DNA from: Corynebacterium endometrii
GTDB lineage: Bacteria > Actinomycetota > Actinomycetes > Mycobacteriales > Mycobacteriaceae
DNA: 64,000 nt
Assembly: GCF_004795735.1 (NCBI RefSeq)
Contig: NZ_CP039247.1
Coordinates: forward strand, 2,356,001-2,420,000
Direction: 5' to 3'
Part shown: positions 18,242 to 31,814 of the stretch, one piece after another
How the letters are laid out: each line of letters opens with the position of its first letter
Numbering within the stretch: position 1 is the first letter of the stretch
The notes under the pieces: generated by a model
What the model was told of the DNA's origin: nothing
Database searches by the model: none
Seen by the model: the letters and a program-made list of their open reading frames with translations, nothing else
Translations under genes and position numbers: made by a program

Positions 18242-18364
18242 GCGTTATAGCCTAGTCCCCGGCCGGCCTGGGTCCTCACCGAAGGCGAGGCCTTCGCGCG
18301 GCCGGCCGTACAATCTGTAGTCTGTAAGTGCCCCACCCCGGCCGAAATAGAAGGGAGCACCGCC

Positions 18365-19366
18365 GTGCTGCTGCCATTTACGTACCCCGTATCAGGGATT
18401 ATGAAGGTTTGGCACCTCATCATTGATCCCTTCCTGACCGAAGGGGTGGCGTGGCTCATCTGCATCCCGCTGCTAGTGGTCACCGTGCGCGGTCTCATTT
18501 TGCCGTTGAACTGGATGTCCATCCGCTCCGGGCGCATCGGCGCCCTCATGCGCCCCGAAATGTATGACCTGCGCGACCGGATGAAGGCGGTCAAGGACCC
18601 GGCGGAAATGCTCGCACTGCAGAAAGAGCAAAGGGCGCTTCACGAACGTTATGGGTATAAGCCATCGGTGGGCTGCATTCCGCCGCTGATCATGATCCCG
18701 GTGTTCCTGGGCCTCTACCGTGTGATTTTGCATATGGCCCGGCCGGACCAGGACGCAAGTATCGGCCTGCTCACCCCGGAGGAGGTCCTGTCATTCCGCA
18801 GCACCACTTTCCAGGGGATTCCGCTTCCGGCCTACGTGTCCATGCCCGATGACGTGGCCGCGTCGCTCGGAGTAAGCGGCGCCGACGTTAAAAACGTCAT
18901 CACCCCATGGCTGATCGCCGCGATTTTATTTACCGTGGCGAACCTGGGCATTTCGCTCTATCGAGGTTTTCTGACCACCCAATTCGATGAGAAGCTCGCG
19001 CGCCGGCTGTTTTATTTCCTGATCTTTATGACCGTGGCCGTGCCGTTTTTGCTGTGGAACGCCGCCATGAATGCGCCGGTTCCCACCGCGATCATCGTCT
19101 ACTGGGCATGCACCAACCTCTTCACGCTGTGTCAGACCATCGTCTTTGAGTTCATCCTGCGCAAGCGCTACGCCCTGGGCGATGCGCACCACGCGCTGCG
19201 GCGCGAATCCTGGGCGGCCTTCAGGGCCGGTAGCGCGAAGCTCACAAAGGAAGAAAAAGCCCAGCGCAAGCTCGAGCGCAAACGCCGCGGGCAGCTGATC
19301 GCCCAGGCAAGGATGCTGGCCCGCAAAGAGGCCGAGGCGAAGCAGTCCCCGGAGGAACCGGCCTAA
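18365..19366 (+). CDS. YidC/Oxa1-family membrane protein insertase
   Basis: 333 residues, GTG start with AGAAGGGAG upstream. Oxa1/YidC layout: a periplasm-facing N-terminus, first helix at about residues 25-45, LNWMSIRSGRIGALMRPEMY and EMLALQKEQRALHERYGYKP as the cytoplasmic hairpin with PEM and KE..L motifs, SVGCIPPLIMIPVFLGLYRV, further helices including LLWNAAMNAPVPTAIIVYWA, and a basic Lys/Arg C-terminal tail that may touch ribosomes. Corynebacteria have a main YidC near oriC beside rpmH; this is probably a second paralogue. Stop codon is 3 bp from that of the convergent mcbR. Confidence 0.85.
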   Translation: MLLPFTYPVSGIMKVWHLIIDPFLTEGVAWLICIPLLVVTVRGLILPLNWMSIRSGRIGALMRPEMYDLRDRMKAVKDPAEMLALQKEQRALHERYGYKPSVGCIPPLIMIPVFLGLYRVILHMARPDQDASIGLLTPEEVLSFRSTTFQGIPLPAYVSMPDDVAASLGVSGADVKNVITPWLIAAILFTVANLGISLYRGFLTTQFDEKLARRLFYFLIFMTVAVPFLLWNAAMNAPVPTAIIVYWACTNLFTLCQTIVFEFILRKRYALGDAHHALRRESWAAFRAGSAKLTKEEKAQRKLERKRRGQLIAQARMLARKEAEAKQSPEEPA

Positions 19367-19369
19367 AAG

Positions 19370-19981
19370 CTAGATGGAGTAATCCGCAGGGGGCTCGGCC
19401 AGCATGTGCACGGCGAGTTCCTTAGCGGTATGCAGGGGCGCAACATCGCGCTGCAGGCGGGCCCCGGCCTGTCCGCCATCGAGGAAAATGAGCATCTGGG
19501 AGGCCTGATCCTCGGATGGATAGCCATTGCGGGCGGTCAGCAGCGCGGTCATCGTGGAATGCATCCAGGCCCGGTGGGCCAGGCAGGCGGCCACTATTCC
19601 ACGCTCCGCGTCCGTATCCGGGCGAGGGTATTCGCCGGCGGCGTTTAAGAAATGGGAACCGCGGAATTCCTGCTGCGGCTCGGTCTCGATGGCGAGATCG
19701 AAAAAGGCCAGCAGCTTATCCTGCGGATCCGTCATGGACTCCGTGCGCGCGGTCCATTCCGCCCGGTACTTCTCATCGAGCGCCTCGATGTACGCGATTA
19801 CGAGCGCATCCTTGGAACCGAAAAGGGAATATAGGGAGGCCTTGGCGACATCGGCTTCGCGAAGGATGCGATCGATGCCGATGACGCGGATGCCTTCAGT
19901 GGTGAAAAGGTTCGTGGCCGAGTCCAGCAGGCGGCTGCGCGGACTAGGGCGGTTCCTGCGGGACTTCTTGGGGGCTGCCAC
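19370..19981 (-). CDS. mcbR: TetR-family repressor McbR of methionine/cysteine metabolism
   Basis: 203 residues, GTG start after AGAGG. The helix-turn-helix region (RNRPSPRSRLLDSATNLF, TTEGIRVIGIDRIL, READVAKASLYSLFGSKDAL) and the terminal APPADYSI closely match what I recall of C. glutamicum McbR, as does the middle (FRGSHFLNAAGEYPRP). McbR represses sulfur amino-acid genes and is released by S-adenosylhomocysteine. It is likely autoregulated; a half-matching McbR-type site (TAGAC at 20056) lies upstream. Tail to tail with yidC. Confidence 0.92.
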   Translation of the reverse strand: MAAPKKSRRNRPSPRSRLLDSATNLFTTEGIRVIGIDRILREADVAKASLYSLFGSKDALVIAYIEALDEKYRAEWTARTESMTDPQDKLLAFFDLAIETEPQQEFRGSHFLNAAGEYPRPDTDAERGIVAACLAHRAWMHSTMTALLTARNGYPSEDQASQMLIFLDGGQAGARLQRDVAPLHTAKELAVHMLAEPPADYSI

Positions 19982-20113
19982 GGTGTACCTCTTCTTCCTG
20001 TGGGCGTGGTGTCTATTTAGTCTGGGATCAAAAATACCGATTCATCTATGCGATATAGACAAACCGGTATGTATATTAGCCGCAGGGGCTAAACAAAGCT
20101 ACTTATATTCGCC

Positions 20114-20377
20114 TTACTTAGCGCTCTTGGAGCGGATGAGGCCCACGATCCACAGCAGGACACAAGCGCCGACAACCGCGGTAATCAGGGACATAATCCA
20201 ACCGTTGGTTGCGGTATCGATGAAGAGGCCAAGAATCCAGCCACCCAGGATTGCGCCGATAACGCCAACAATAAGGTTAGTAACCAGTCCGTGATCGCGT
20301 TTCATGATCTTCTCAGCAATGAAACCGGCCAGTGCGCCGATAACGATCCAGCCGATGAAGCCAATACCCATACCCAT
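20114..20377 (-). CDS. GlsB/YeaQ/YmgE family stress-response membrane protein
   Basis: 87 residues, ATG at 20377 with AAAGGA ten bases upstream (preferred to the ATG two codons later). Three hydrophobic helices with the family pattern GWIVIGALAGFIAEKIMKRD, LIVGVIGAILGGWILGLF and a third helix near the C-terminus, ending RSKSAK. Transglycosylase-associated (DUF1328/YeaQ) proteins are small general-stress membrane proteins of unclear mechanism. It has its own upstream region of about 170 bp, AT-rich, and lies beside a universal stress protein, which fits a stress role. Confidence 0.88.
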   Translation of the reverse strand: MGMGIGFIGWIVIGALAGFIAEKIMKRDHGLVTNLIVGVIGAILGGWILGLFIDTATNGWIMSLITAVVGACVLLWIVGLIRSKSAK

Positions 20378-20546
20378 TTTGAAAAGTCCTTTCGATTTTT
20401 TAAGGATTACGCAATCGCGTATAGCCCCATGGTTTCACACTTTTCACACGTTTGCATTTCGGTAGTGCGAAAGTTAACAGCGAAAATTTACGCAAATCGT
20501 GCTGAGCTGTGCTAATGGAGCCTGCAAAAATTCTCCCGGAGGCCGC

Positions 20547-20582
20547 GAAAAGACCGGGCATCCAATGACGCCCGGTCTTATT
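20547..20582 (-). terminator. Rho-independent terminator of the universal stress protein gene
   Basis: AAGACCGGGC (20550-20559) and GCCCGGTCTT (20570-20579) form a perfect 10-bp stem; on the minus strand it ends in TTTT. Confidence 0.8.
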
Positions 20583-20612
20583 CTCTATCGGCCCTTGAAG
20601 CCTTGTAACTCC

Positions 20613-21509
20613 CTAGTCCGATTCTGGGCGGACCACCATCATCGGGCACGGTGCAGCCTGGAGCAGCGCGCGAGACGTGGAGCCCAAGAGCATGCCCTTG
20701 AATCCGCCACGGCCATGGGAGCCGACAACGAGGAGCTGGGCGCCCTCGGCGGCGTCGGACAAAGCGCGCACCGGGCGGTCACGCGCAATCAGCTTCTTGA
20801 CCTTTACGTCAGGATACTTCTCCACCAGCGGGGCGAGGCGCTCGTTGAGCAACTCTCCCTGTTCACGCTCGACCTCAGACCACTCGGCCTGGGCCGCGGA
20901 AAGGCCGGCGAGGGAGGCCTGGACCTGCATATCCATCCAGGTGTGGATGGCAATCAATTCCGCGCCGCGGGCCTCAGCCTCAGCGAACGCGTACTCCGTT
21001 GCCTTCTGGGACACCTCGGATCCATCGACGCCGACCACTACCGGGCCGTACTTGGTGGACTCAGTAACGGCATTGTCCTCACGAACCACAACAACCGGGC
21101 AGTTGGCGTGGGAGACTACAGAAGCGGATACCGAACCCATCACCATGCCGGACAACCCGCCCATTCCGCGGGAACCCATCACGATCATGGTGACGTCATG
21201 GGACATCTCCAAGAGCATGTCGATAGGGGAACCCTCAGCTACGGTGTGCCCAATCTTGATCTCCGGCGCCACCTCATGCGCTAGGGCGCGGGCCTCTTCA
21301 ATCTTTTCCAGGGTCTCTGCCTGCAAGTCCTCAAACAGTTCCTTTGGCGGGACCATACCCTCCGCATACAGGAACTGCGGCATGGTGTAGCTCGATGCCA
21401 AACGCAGCGGGATGCCGCGCTTCATAGCAGTGTTAGCAGCCCAACGAACGGCGTTCTTTGAAGCGTCAGAACCGTCTACCGCTACTACTACAATGTCTTC
21501 CTTGGCCAT
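20613..21509 (-). CDS. Universal stress protein with two Usp domains
   Basis: 298 residues, ATG start. Two tandem UspA domains, each with an N-terminal DGSDASKNAVRWA or DGSEVSQKATEYA box and an ATP-binding loop of the G-2X-G-9X-G(S/T) type: GSRGMGGLSGMVMGSVSA and GSHGRGGFKGMLLGSTSR. Both loops are intact, so it should bind ATP. Likely cytosolic and induced in stress or stationary phase. I recall a uspA paralogue at this place in C. glutamicum (just beyond mcbR). A terminator follows. Confidence 0.92.
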   Translation of the reverse strand: MAKEDIVVVAVDGSDASKNAVRWAANTAMKRGIPLRLASSYTMPQFLYAEGMVPPKELFEDLQAETLEKIEEARALAHEVAPEIKIGHTVAEGSPIDMLLEMSHDVTMIVMGSRGMGGLSGMVMGSVSASVVSHANCPVVVVREDNAVTESTKYGPVVVGVDGSEVSQKATEYAFAEAEARGAELIAIHTWMDMQVQASLAGLSAAQAEWSEVEREQGELLNERLAPLVEKYPDVKVKKLIARDRPVRALSDAAEGAQLLVVGSHGRGGFKGMLLGSTSRALLQAAPCPMMVVRPESD

Positions 21510-21641
21510 GACTTCATGTCCTTTCAGCTGGGTGCGTGTACATAGACAAGTATAGCCGGTTATACCAACTTGGCTACTGGTAACTTCAGTAACACCGCAA
21601 GCGGTAAACCGGCTAAAATAAGGCTGTTTTTACGGCGCCGT

Positions 21642-21791
21642 TTACACCTTGGCTGCTGGGAAGGTGGTAGCCGCGTCGGCGTTGGCTGGGAACAAAATGC
21701 TGTAGACAACCTCAGCGATCTGAGCGATGACGGCGCCAATGCCGTCAGAGAAAAAGTCAATTACCGGTGCAAGAAGGGCGTTCAAATCCAT
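21642..21791 (-). CDS. Small hydrophobic/amphipathic protein, 49 residues, unknown
   Basis: MDLNALLAPVIDFFSDG opens a 49-residue protein with an amphipathic helix (GAVIAQIAEVVYSILF) and an Ala-rich tail. Size, MDL start and acidic-amphipathic character recall the PorA/PorH-type mycomembrane peptides of corynebacteria, but I cannot show homology. No Shine-Dalgarno site is visible; instead TATATT lies seven bases upstream of the ATG, the spacing of a leaderless transcript. Its start codon overlaps that of the divergent pseudouridine synthase gene. Short length keeps confidence moderate. Confidence 0.5.
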   Translation of the reverse strand: MDLNALLAPVIDFFSDGIGAVIAQIAEVVYSILFPANADAATTFPAAKV

Positions 21792-22785
21792 GGTTAAAAA
21801 TATAGCCCATCGGCGTAAAGGTTTCACCCCCCTTCCTATCCGTGACGGCCTGAACCCCACCCGGGCGCGAGTCCCTGCCGAAGAAGCCGGAATATCCGCC
21901 TGGGATTTCATCTGGCACCTGGTGCGCAGCCAGCGCCACCGCCACCCAGAAGACAATGAGGCGGCGGTAGATAGGCGCTTCGCCGCCGGCGAGGTGGTGC
22001 TGCGCGATACCACGCCCCTCGCGCCAGAGACCCCTCTCGCTGCCGGTGAAGACGTGTGGTTCTACCGCACGCCCGCAATCGAAGAAGAAGTTCCATATGA
22101 CATCACCGTGATCCACGAGGACGAGAACCTCCTAGTCGCGGACAAGCCGCCCTTCATGGCCACCATGCCCCGGGCCAAGCACATTGTGCAGACCGCAACC
22201 GTCCAGCTTCGCCGCATAACCGGAATCCAAGAGCTCTCGCCCGCGCACCGACTAGACCGGCTAACCTCCGGCATCTTGGTGTTTACCAAGACCCGTGAGG
22301 TGCGCGGCGCCTATCAAACGCTCTTCGCGGAAAGGCGGGTGGAAAAAACCTACGAGGCGATCGCGGAACGCCAGGATTTTGAGACTCCCCTCCTGTGGGA
22401 GACGCGCATCGAAAAGACCCCCGGCGAAATACAGGGCCGGCTGGTGGACGGGCCGATTAACGCGATTACCACCCTGGCCGCCGTTGAGCAGCTCAACGAG
22501 GGGGAACAGGAGTTGCTTAACGCCCTCCATGGCCCCCTGGCGCCCCAAGCCCGCTACGTATTGAGGCCAAAGACCGGGAAGACTCATCAATTGCGCCTGC
22601 ACATGTGGCGGGCGGGGGTTCCAATCCTCGGGGACCCGGTTTATCCGGTTATCTACCCAGCCGAGGCCGAGGACATGAGCATTCCGATGCATCTGACCGC
22701 ACGCAACATTGGCTTTATCGATCCCATAACGGACAAACCCCGGGAGTTTTGGACTCAGCGGCAGATTATCGCCCCTAACAGCTAA
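21790..22785 (+). CDS. RluA-family 23S rRNA pseudouridine synthase
   Basis: 331 residues from the ATG at 21790 (AGAAGGG lies 11 bases upstream); an in-frame start at 21727 would cover the opposing small gene. RluA core motifs are clear: LLVADKPPFMATMP, then SPAHRLDRLTSGILVFTKT with the catalytic Asp of HRLDRxTSG, KTYEAIAE, and KTGKTHQLRLHMWRAGVPIL followed by GDPVYP. It isomerises uridine to pseudouridine in RNA; which position is unknown. An N-terminal S4-like region is only partly recognisable. It is the last coding gene before the rRNA operon. Confidence 0.85.
   Translation: MVKNIAHRRKGFTPLPIRDGLNPTRARVPAEEAGISAWDFIWHLVRSQRHRHPEDNEAAVDRRFAAGEVVLRDTTPLAPETPLAAGEDVWFYRTPAIEEEVPYDITVIHEDENLLVADKPPFMATMPRAKHIVQTATVQLRRITGIQELSPAHRLDRLTSGILVFTKTREVRGAYQTLFAERRVEKTYEAIAERQDFETPLLWETRIEKTPGEIQGRLVDGPINAITTLAAVEQLNEGEQELLNALHGPLAPQARYVLRPKTGKTHQLRLHMWRAGVPILGDPVYPVIYPAEAEDMSIPMHLTARNIGFIDPITDKPREFWTQRQIIAPNS
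21799..21804 (-). promoter_or_regulatory. -10 box fitting a leaderless start of the 49-residue gene
   Basis: TATATT on the minus strand, seven bases before the ATG at 21791; the -35 position holds GTGAAA (weak). Confidence 0.4.
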
Positions 22786-23990
22786 AACACATTTGTGTAA
22801 TTCATGGGTTGGTCCTACCAAAAGTTAAGCCCATCGGGGTTGGCCGATACACACAAGCATGATCCAATAACGTGTAGAGCCCATGAACTTGTCTTGGAAC
22901 AAAACCATGAACTAGACCCACTAATGCCAGGACGAGATCGAGTAAGTGGGCCAATAAAATTATTCTCGATGACAAACTTAAATCTCGATGCCCAGAGAGT
23001 CCGCGCGAGGTAGATCGCTGCCCCCGGTTCGGACGCCGATGGTTTGCTAGAAACGAGGGAAAGTAGGGGGATGACAACGACCGGGCGCGAATGATTGAAA
23101 GATGAAATTTAACAAACCGCTACAGCAGAAGACTTGTCAGAGACCCGTGATGCGCCTAGCCCCTAACGCTTGGTTCGATAGCGATGTATCCAGTTAGTGT
23201 GGCCCTGGCCTAGTTCGCTAGGGATACTAAGAGGGGAACGCCGGCCTGATTGAAACTACAACCATTCAAGCAGGCTGCTCTGAAGGCAATGCTAGCCAAT
23301 CCAATTTCGTGCTAAATCCCCGAAACAACATCACTTCATTGCGCAAGATTCTGATCTGCGCCCAATCATCCATGGAAATCACCCATCCAATTGTTCTCGG
23401 ATGGGCTACTTTTCAACCGTCGTTTTTGGGCTACTTTTCAACCGTCGTTTCTGGGCTACTTTTCAACCGTCGCTGACAACTGCTCCATATCCAAAAAATG
23501 TTCCTACGAATACGAATTCGTGATATGCGCCTTTGGGCAAAGAAACTATCGACTAAGCCATGGCGAACTGACGCATTGGAAACATTGACGCCAAGTCCCG
23601 AATCGATGAATTATCTCAATCACGCCAGGAATCAAGTCCTATTTCAGGGGCGTGAAATCAAAAAGCAGAGATTACGTTAAGACCAGCAGATTTATTGCTT
23701 TCCTAGAGAGCCGAGGAGAGCTTCGCGAAGCTAAAGCGGAAGCTGTGTCTTACTCTTGTAATTTTCGCAATATTGCAAAAGGCCTGGTCTCATCTAGTCA
23801 GTGTCCATGTCCCACAGGAAAAGCGCCTGTCATTTAAAGATAATTAACTAGCGAACATGCGCAGGACTGGTCACCAAGCTATCAAGGTAGACATTCAATC
23901 AGCAGTCTCGATTACCGATAACCGGGACGAACAAAAAGCGGGACCTACCGGCGGCGCTACCAATGAAACGGTTGCAATTGGTTGAAAACG
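22786..23990. other. About 1.2 kb without recognisable genes, lower GC, possible element relic
   Basis: Composition is visibly AT-richer than the coding regions on the left. Open frames here (up to about 90 residues on either strand) resemble nothing known and lack ribosome sites. The only clear structure is a set of three tandem 25-bp repeats at 23402. No tRNA signature was seen. The stretch lies between a core gene and the 3' end of an rRNA operon, a place where insertions are tolerated. Confidence 0.6.
23402..23479 (-). repeat. Three tandem 25-bp repeats resembling an IS21-type terminus
   Basis: TGGGCTACTTTTCAACCGTC begins at 23402, 23427 and 23452, each followed by GTTTT, GTTTC and GCTGA. 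Read on the minus strand the set begins TGTCAGCGACGGTTGAAAAG. IS21-family elements carry several direct copies of a transposase-binding repeat at each end, starting TGT/TGTCA. No istA/istB remnant was recognised, so this would be an isolated end. Confidence 0.55.
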
Positions 23991-23993
23991 TGG

Positions 23994-24030
23994 AAAAAGG
24001 GGACCAGTGGTGTGCTGGTCCCCTTTTTTA
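23994..24030 (-). terminator. rRNA operon terminator
   Basis: GGGGACCAG (23999-24007) and CTGGTCCCC (24015-24023) form a perfect 9-bp stem with A-run on one side and T-run on the other, 20 bp beyond the 5S gene. On the minus strand it ends in TTTTT. Confidence 0.88.
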
Positions 24031-24043
24031 TGTAGTTGTTTAT

Positions 24044-24167
24044 GTTTGGTGTCGGCGGTAACTTACTCTCCCACAACCTCCCGGTTGCAGTACCATCAGC
24101 GCGGGCAGGCTTAGCTTCCGGGTTCGGAATGGGTCCGGGCGTTTCCCTGCCGCTATTGACCACCGAC
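24044..24167 (-). rRNA. rrf: 5S ribosomal RNA
   Basis: Minus-strand sequence contains GGTGGTCAATAGCGGCAGGG at the 5' side, the conserved CATTCCGAACCCGGAAGCTA loop and GATGGTACTGCAACCGGGAG, ending in GCCGACACC pairing with the 5' end. Ends are good to a few bases. Confidence 0.92.
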
Positions 24168-24282
24168 AAGTCACCGGGGCACATGTGTGTGCTGGCCTGG
24201 TGTTGTGTCAGATACTGCATAGTGGACGCGTGCACGGCGTGCGTGTTTCTAGTTTTTGGTGTTTGTGTTGTTTATAAGTGTT

Positions 24283-29322
<5,040 letters not shown>

Positions 29323-29678
29323 TCTCTATAAGAAAAAGATTCAAGGCCGTGAAAAGCCCAATACCTAACAAAAAATAAAGACAAACTTATTCAACAAGCT
29401 CACGCTCATTGAAAAGCTGACCAAAATTACTATTACTAAAGAAAAATCAACCAAACCCATTACCCGACGGGGTCAAAGCAGGCTTGGCCGTGCAATCGAA
29501 GATTGCAGCGATTCATCCAAGTGATAGCCGATAAACAATATTCATTATTTACAGTGACGCACATATCGAAACACGCCACCCGGCACACACCAACCAACCA
29601 GACCACACAAGCCCAGCCAGCACAAACAAACCAACCACAACACAAACCATTGCAGAAAAAATTAAGTACATTGGCACA

Positions 29679-29697
29679 CTATTGAGTTCTCAAACAT
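29679..29697 (-). promoter_or_regulatory. boxA antitermination element of the rrn leader
   Basis: Minus strand TGTTTGAGAACTCAATAG matches the actinobacterial rrn boxA pattern (GTTTGAGAACT). Confidence 0.7.
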
Positions 29698-29848
29698 CAT
29701 TGCCACGCGCTCATCCACCCACACCAACAAGGCGCAAGCGAAACTCACACGAGCTAGAAAATTATTGTTGCCACCGCCCGTTTTCCTACCGCCACACTCC
29801 AGAGAACCTCTTCCCTGTGGGGCGCTGTCGGTCGCGCTGACTCAGATA

Positions 29849-29877
29849 AAGTTACACACCCACACAAACAAACACAA
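29849..29877 (-). promoter_or_regulatory. rRNA operon promoter
   Basis: Minus strand TTGTGT (29872-29877), 17-bp spacer, TAACTT (29849-29854), about 525 bp upstream of 16S. A second, farther TTGACG at about 29883 may belong to another promoter. Confidence 0.6.
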
Positions 29878-30043
29878 ATCCCCACGTCAAACACCCTTTT
29901 AAAGCACTCAACATGGGGATAAAAATGAAGTTTAAACCGCTACCCGCTCCGCGTACGGTCAAATAACGCTTTAACCACCCGATGGGCATCTACGCGGCCG
30001 CTGAACGGTTTCGAACTCAACCAGCATCTGCGCAGGTAAGTGG

Positions 30044-31003
30044 TTATTTCTTTGCATTCGGTAGCTTGAGGCGCATGGGCCTGAAGAACAGGCAGTAAAT
30101 GACGAAGGGTAGAAGCAGGGCGCTCATGATGAGTACATAGGCATTCATCAGCGAGGGAAATTCGATGAAATCACCCATGAGGAACCCGGCCCACACGGAT
30201 AGCCCTGCCCCGCCACCGTTCCATAGCATGGCCAACGCCATGGCTATTAGGGCGAAGATGTAGATGGCTAGCCCCGCGGTCAGCGTTCCATTAAAGGCAT
30301 AGCCACTAATGAGTGCCGAGATGAGCAGCAGGGCTGCATTGAGCAAGTTTCGGTTTCGCAATTCCTTGCGTGTGCGACCAAAGGCAAGCCAATTGCTGTG
30401 GTTATGTGACATGCCCAGGGGCGCGGCGGACCAGCCGAGGAGCATTGGCCAAGCGATCCAGCCAAAGGATGCGAACGGTAGGGTGCTGCGCCCCAGAAGA
30501 ACCGCGGCGGGAAGAACAACGAGGGTCACCAGCGCCATCCACATGGGGCTGCGGTTGGCGAGGGTTGGCCTGGTTACCGCTTCGAATCGAAGCGTGTCAC
30601 GGGCAGCTACCCCATCCTTCCTTAAGGTAAACGCGGTGTAACCGGCGAAGATGAGGACTACTAGGGCTAATTCCAGGGCCAAGAATTGCCACCTAATGAA
30701 GAACACCTGCGTCACGGTGACTAGACCCAAGGCGATGGTGAGGGCCACGGCGCTGCCGGCTATGTAATCACGCCGCTGCAGGCCAAAGGCCCTGAAATTC
30801 TCCAGGGGCAGTAGCATTACTCCGGTTAGCGCAAGCGCAAAGCCCAAACCGAAGGCCAGGGACGCCCAAGCAACGGTATCCGCCGTCAATACGGCCACGA
30901 CCTGGTTAGCAATTAAGAGGGAGGCTACCCCAAGGAAGAGCCAGCCGCTACGCGCCTGGGTCCACCAAATGCTCATTGGATTGATAGTGAGGTTTTTAAA
31001 CAT
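30044..31003 (-). CDS. ABC transporter permease-like membrane protein
   Basis: 319 residues with about eight hydrophobic segments and no enzymatic motif. It begins after an 8-bp overlap with the ATP-binding gene upstream, so the two form one transporter. Charged loops such as FGRTRKELRNRNL between helices resemble bacitracin/YtrC-type or ABC-2 permeases. Transported substrate is unknown. The regulator-ATPase-permease order recalls the Bacillus ytr operon, which responds to cell-wall antibiotics; that link is inference. Confidence 0.7.
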   Translation of the reverse strand: MFKNLTINPMSIWWTQARSGWLFLGVASLLIANQVVAVLTADTVAWASLAFGLGFALALTGVMLLPLENFRAFGLQRRDYIAGSAVALTIALGLVTVTQVFFIRWQFLALELALVVLIFAGYTAFTLRKDGVAARDTLRFEAVTRPTLANRSPMWMALVTLVVLPAAVLLGRSTLPFASFGWIAWPMLLGWSAAPLGMSHNHSNWLAFGRTRKELRNRNLLNAALLLISALISGYAFNGTLTAGLAIYIFALIAMALAMLWNGGGAGLSVWAGFLMGDFIEFPSLMNAYVLIMSALLLPFVIYCLFFRPMRLKLPNAKK

Positions 31004-31814
31004 CGCTTTCGCCTCCCGTTAGCAGGGCGACGGCGCGGTCGAGCGGGAGCGGGGTGCCGTCGGCCAAAGCGCGCGGGACAACAACCCGGGTACGCCCCAA
31101 GGCCTGTTCCACGTGGAGGGCGCGGCCAGCAAGCTCCGGGGCATTGTCAACCACCACGTAGGCGTCCTCTAACTCCTCAGCAGAGCGCTGCGTTATGCGG
31201 TGGTCCCGGAGGATGAGGAAGTCATCGATAAGCTTCGCGGATTCCTCTAGGTTGTGCGTGGCCAATACCCAGGTGCGTGGATGCGCCTCGTGGGCGGCCA
31301 TGAGCTCGCGGTAGAAGATTTCACGATTCTGTGCGTCAAGACCCAGGTAAGGCTCGTCCAGCAAGGTAAGTTCCGCGTGCGCGGCCAGGGCCACGGTGAT
31401 GGCCAACATCGAACGCTGGCCGCGTGAGGCCTTATCGAACCGGACATCGAGGGGGAGGCCAAAGGCTTCAACCAGGCGGCTCATCGAGCCAGCATCCCAC
31501 CGCGGGTAGCGCTTCGATGCAACATCGAGAATTCCCCCGAAGTTCCACATGGGCGGGTAGGGCGTATCCACCCCGGTAAACACGGTGCGGTCCATGGTGG
31601 CGCGGTTATCCCAGGGGTCCTGCCCAAAGACCGTGAGGCTGCCCTCATAGCGCTGCTGGCCGGCCAGGATTGACAGAAGCGTTGTTTTACCGGTGCCGTT
31701 GCGACCCACGAGGCCGTAAATCAGCCCATCTTTAAGGCTGAATTCGGCCTGATCGAGCACCGGCGCCTTGAAAGTCTTGGAAACATTGGCGTGGACAATA
31801 GTTGGCGCAGTCAT
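30996..31814 (-). CDS. ABC transporter ATP-binding protein
   Basis: 272 residues. Walker A is GLVGRNGTGKTTLLSIL, the signature is the degenerate ASRGQRSMLAI, Walker B is LTLLDEPYLGLD, and the switch His is in WVLATHNLEES. About 50 C-terminal residues after the nucleotide-binding fold are an accessory part. It overlaps the regulator gene by 4 bp and the permease gene by 8 bp, hence one operon. Exporter type is likely since there is no binding protein. Confidence 0.88.
   Translation of the reverse strand: MTAPTIVHANVSKTFKAPVLDQAEFSLKDGLIYGLVGRNGTGKTTLLSILAGQQRYEGSLTVFGQDPWDNRATMDRTVFTGVDTPYPPMWNFGGILDVASKRYPRWDAGSMSRLVEAFGLPLDVRFDKASRGQRSMLAITVALAAHAELTLLDEPYLGLDAQNREIFYRELMAAHEAHPRTWVLATHNLEESAKLIDDFLILRDHRITQRSAEELEDAYVVVDNAPELAGRALHVEQALGRTRVVVPRALADGTPLPLDRAVALLTGGESDV

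Larger units (their letters stand above)
29323..30043 (-). promoter_or_regulatory. rRNA operon leader and upstream region
   Basis: No gene. Holds the rrn leader with boxA (about 29679-29697) and the promoter at 29849-29877, plus about 70 bp of AT-rich DNA further upstream toward the ABC permease gene, whose stop is at 30044. Confidence 0.7.
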
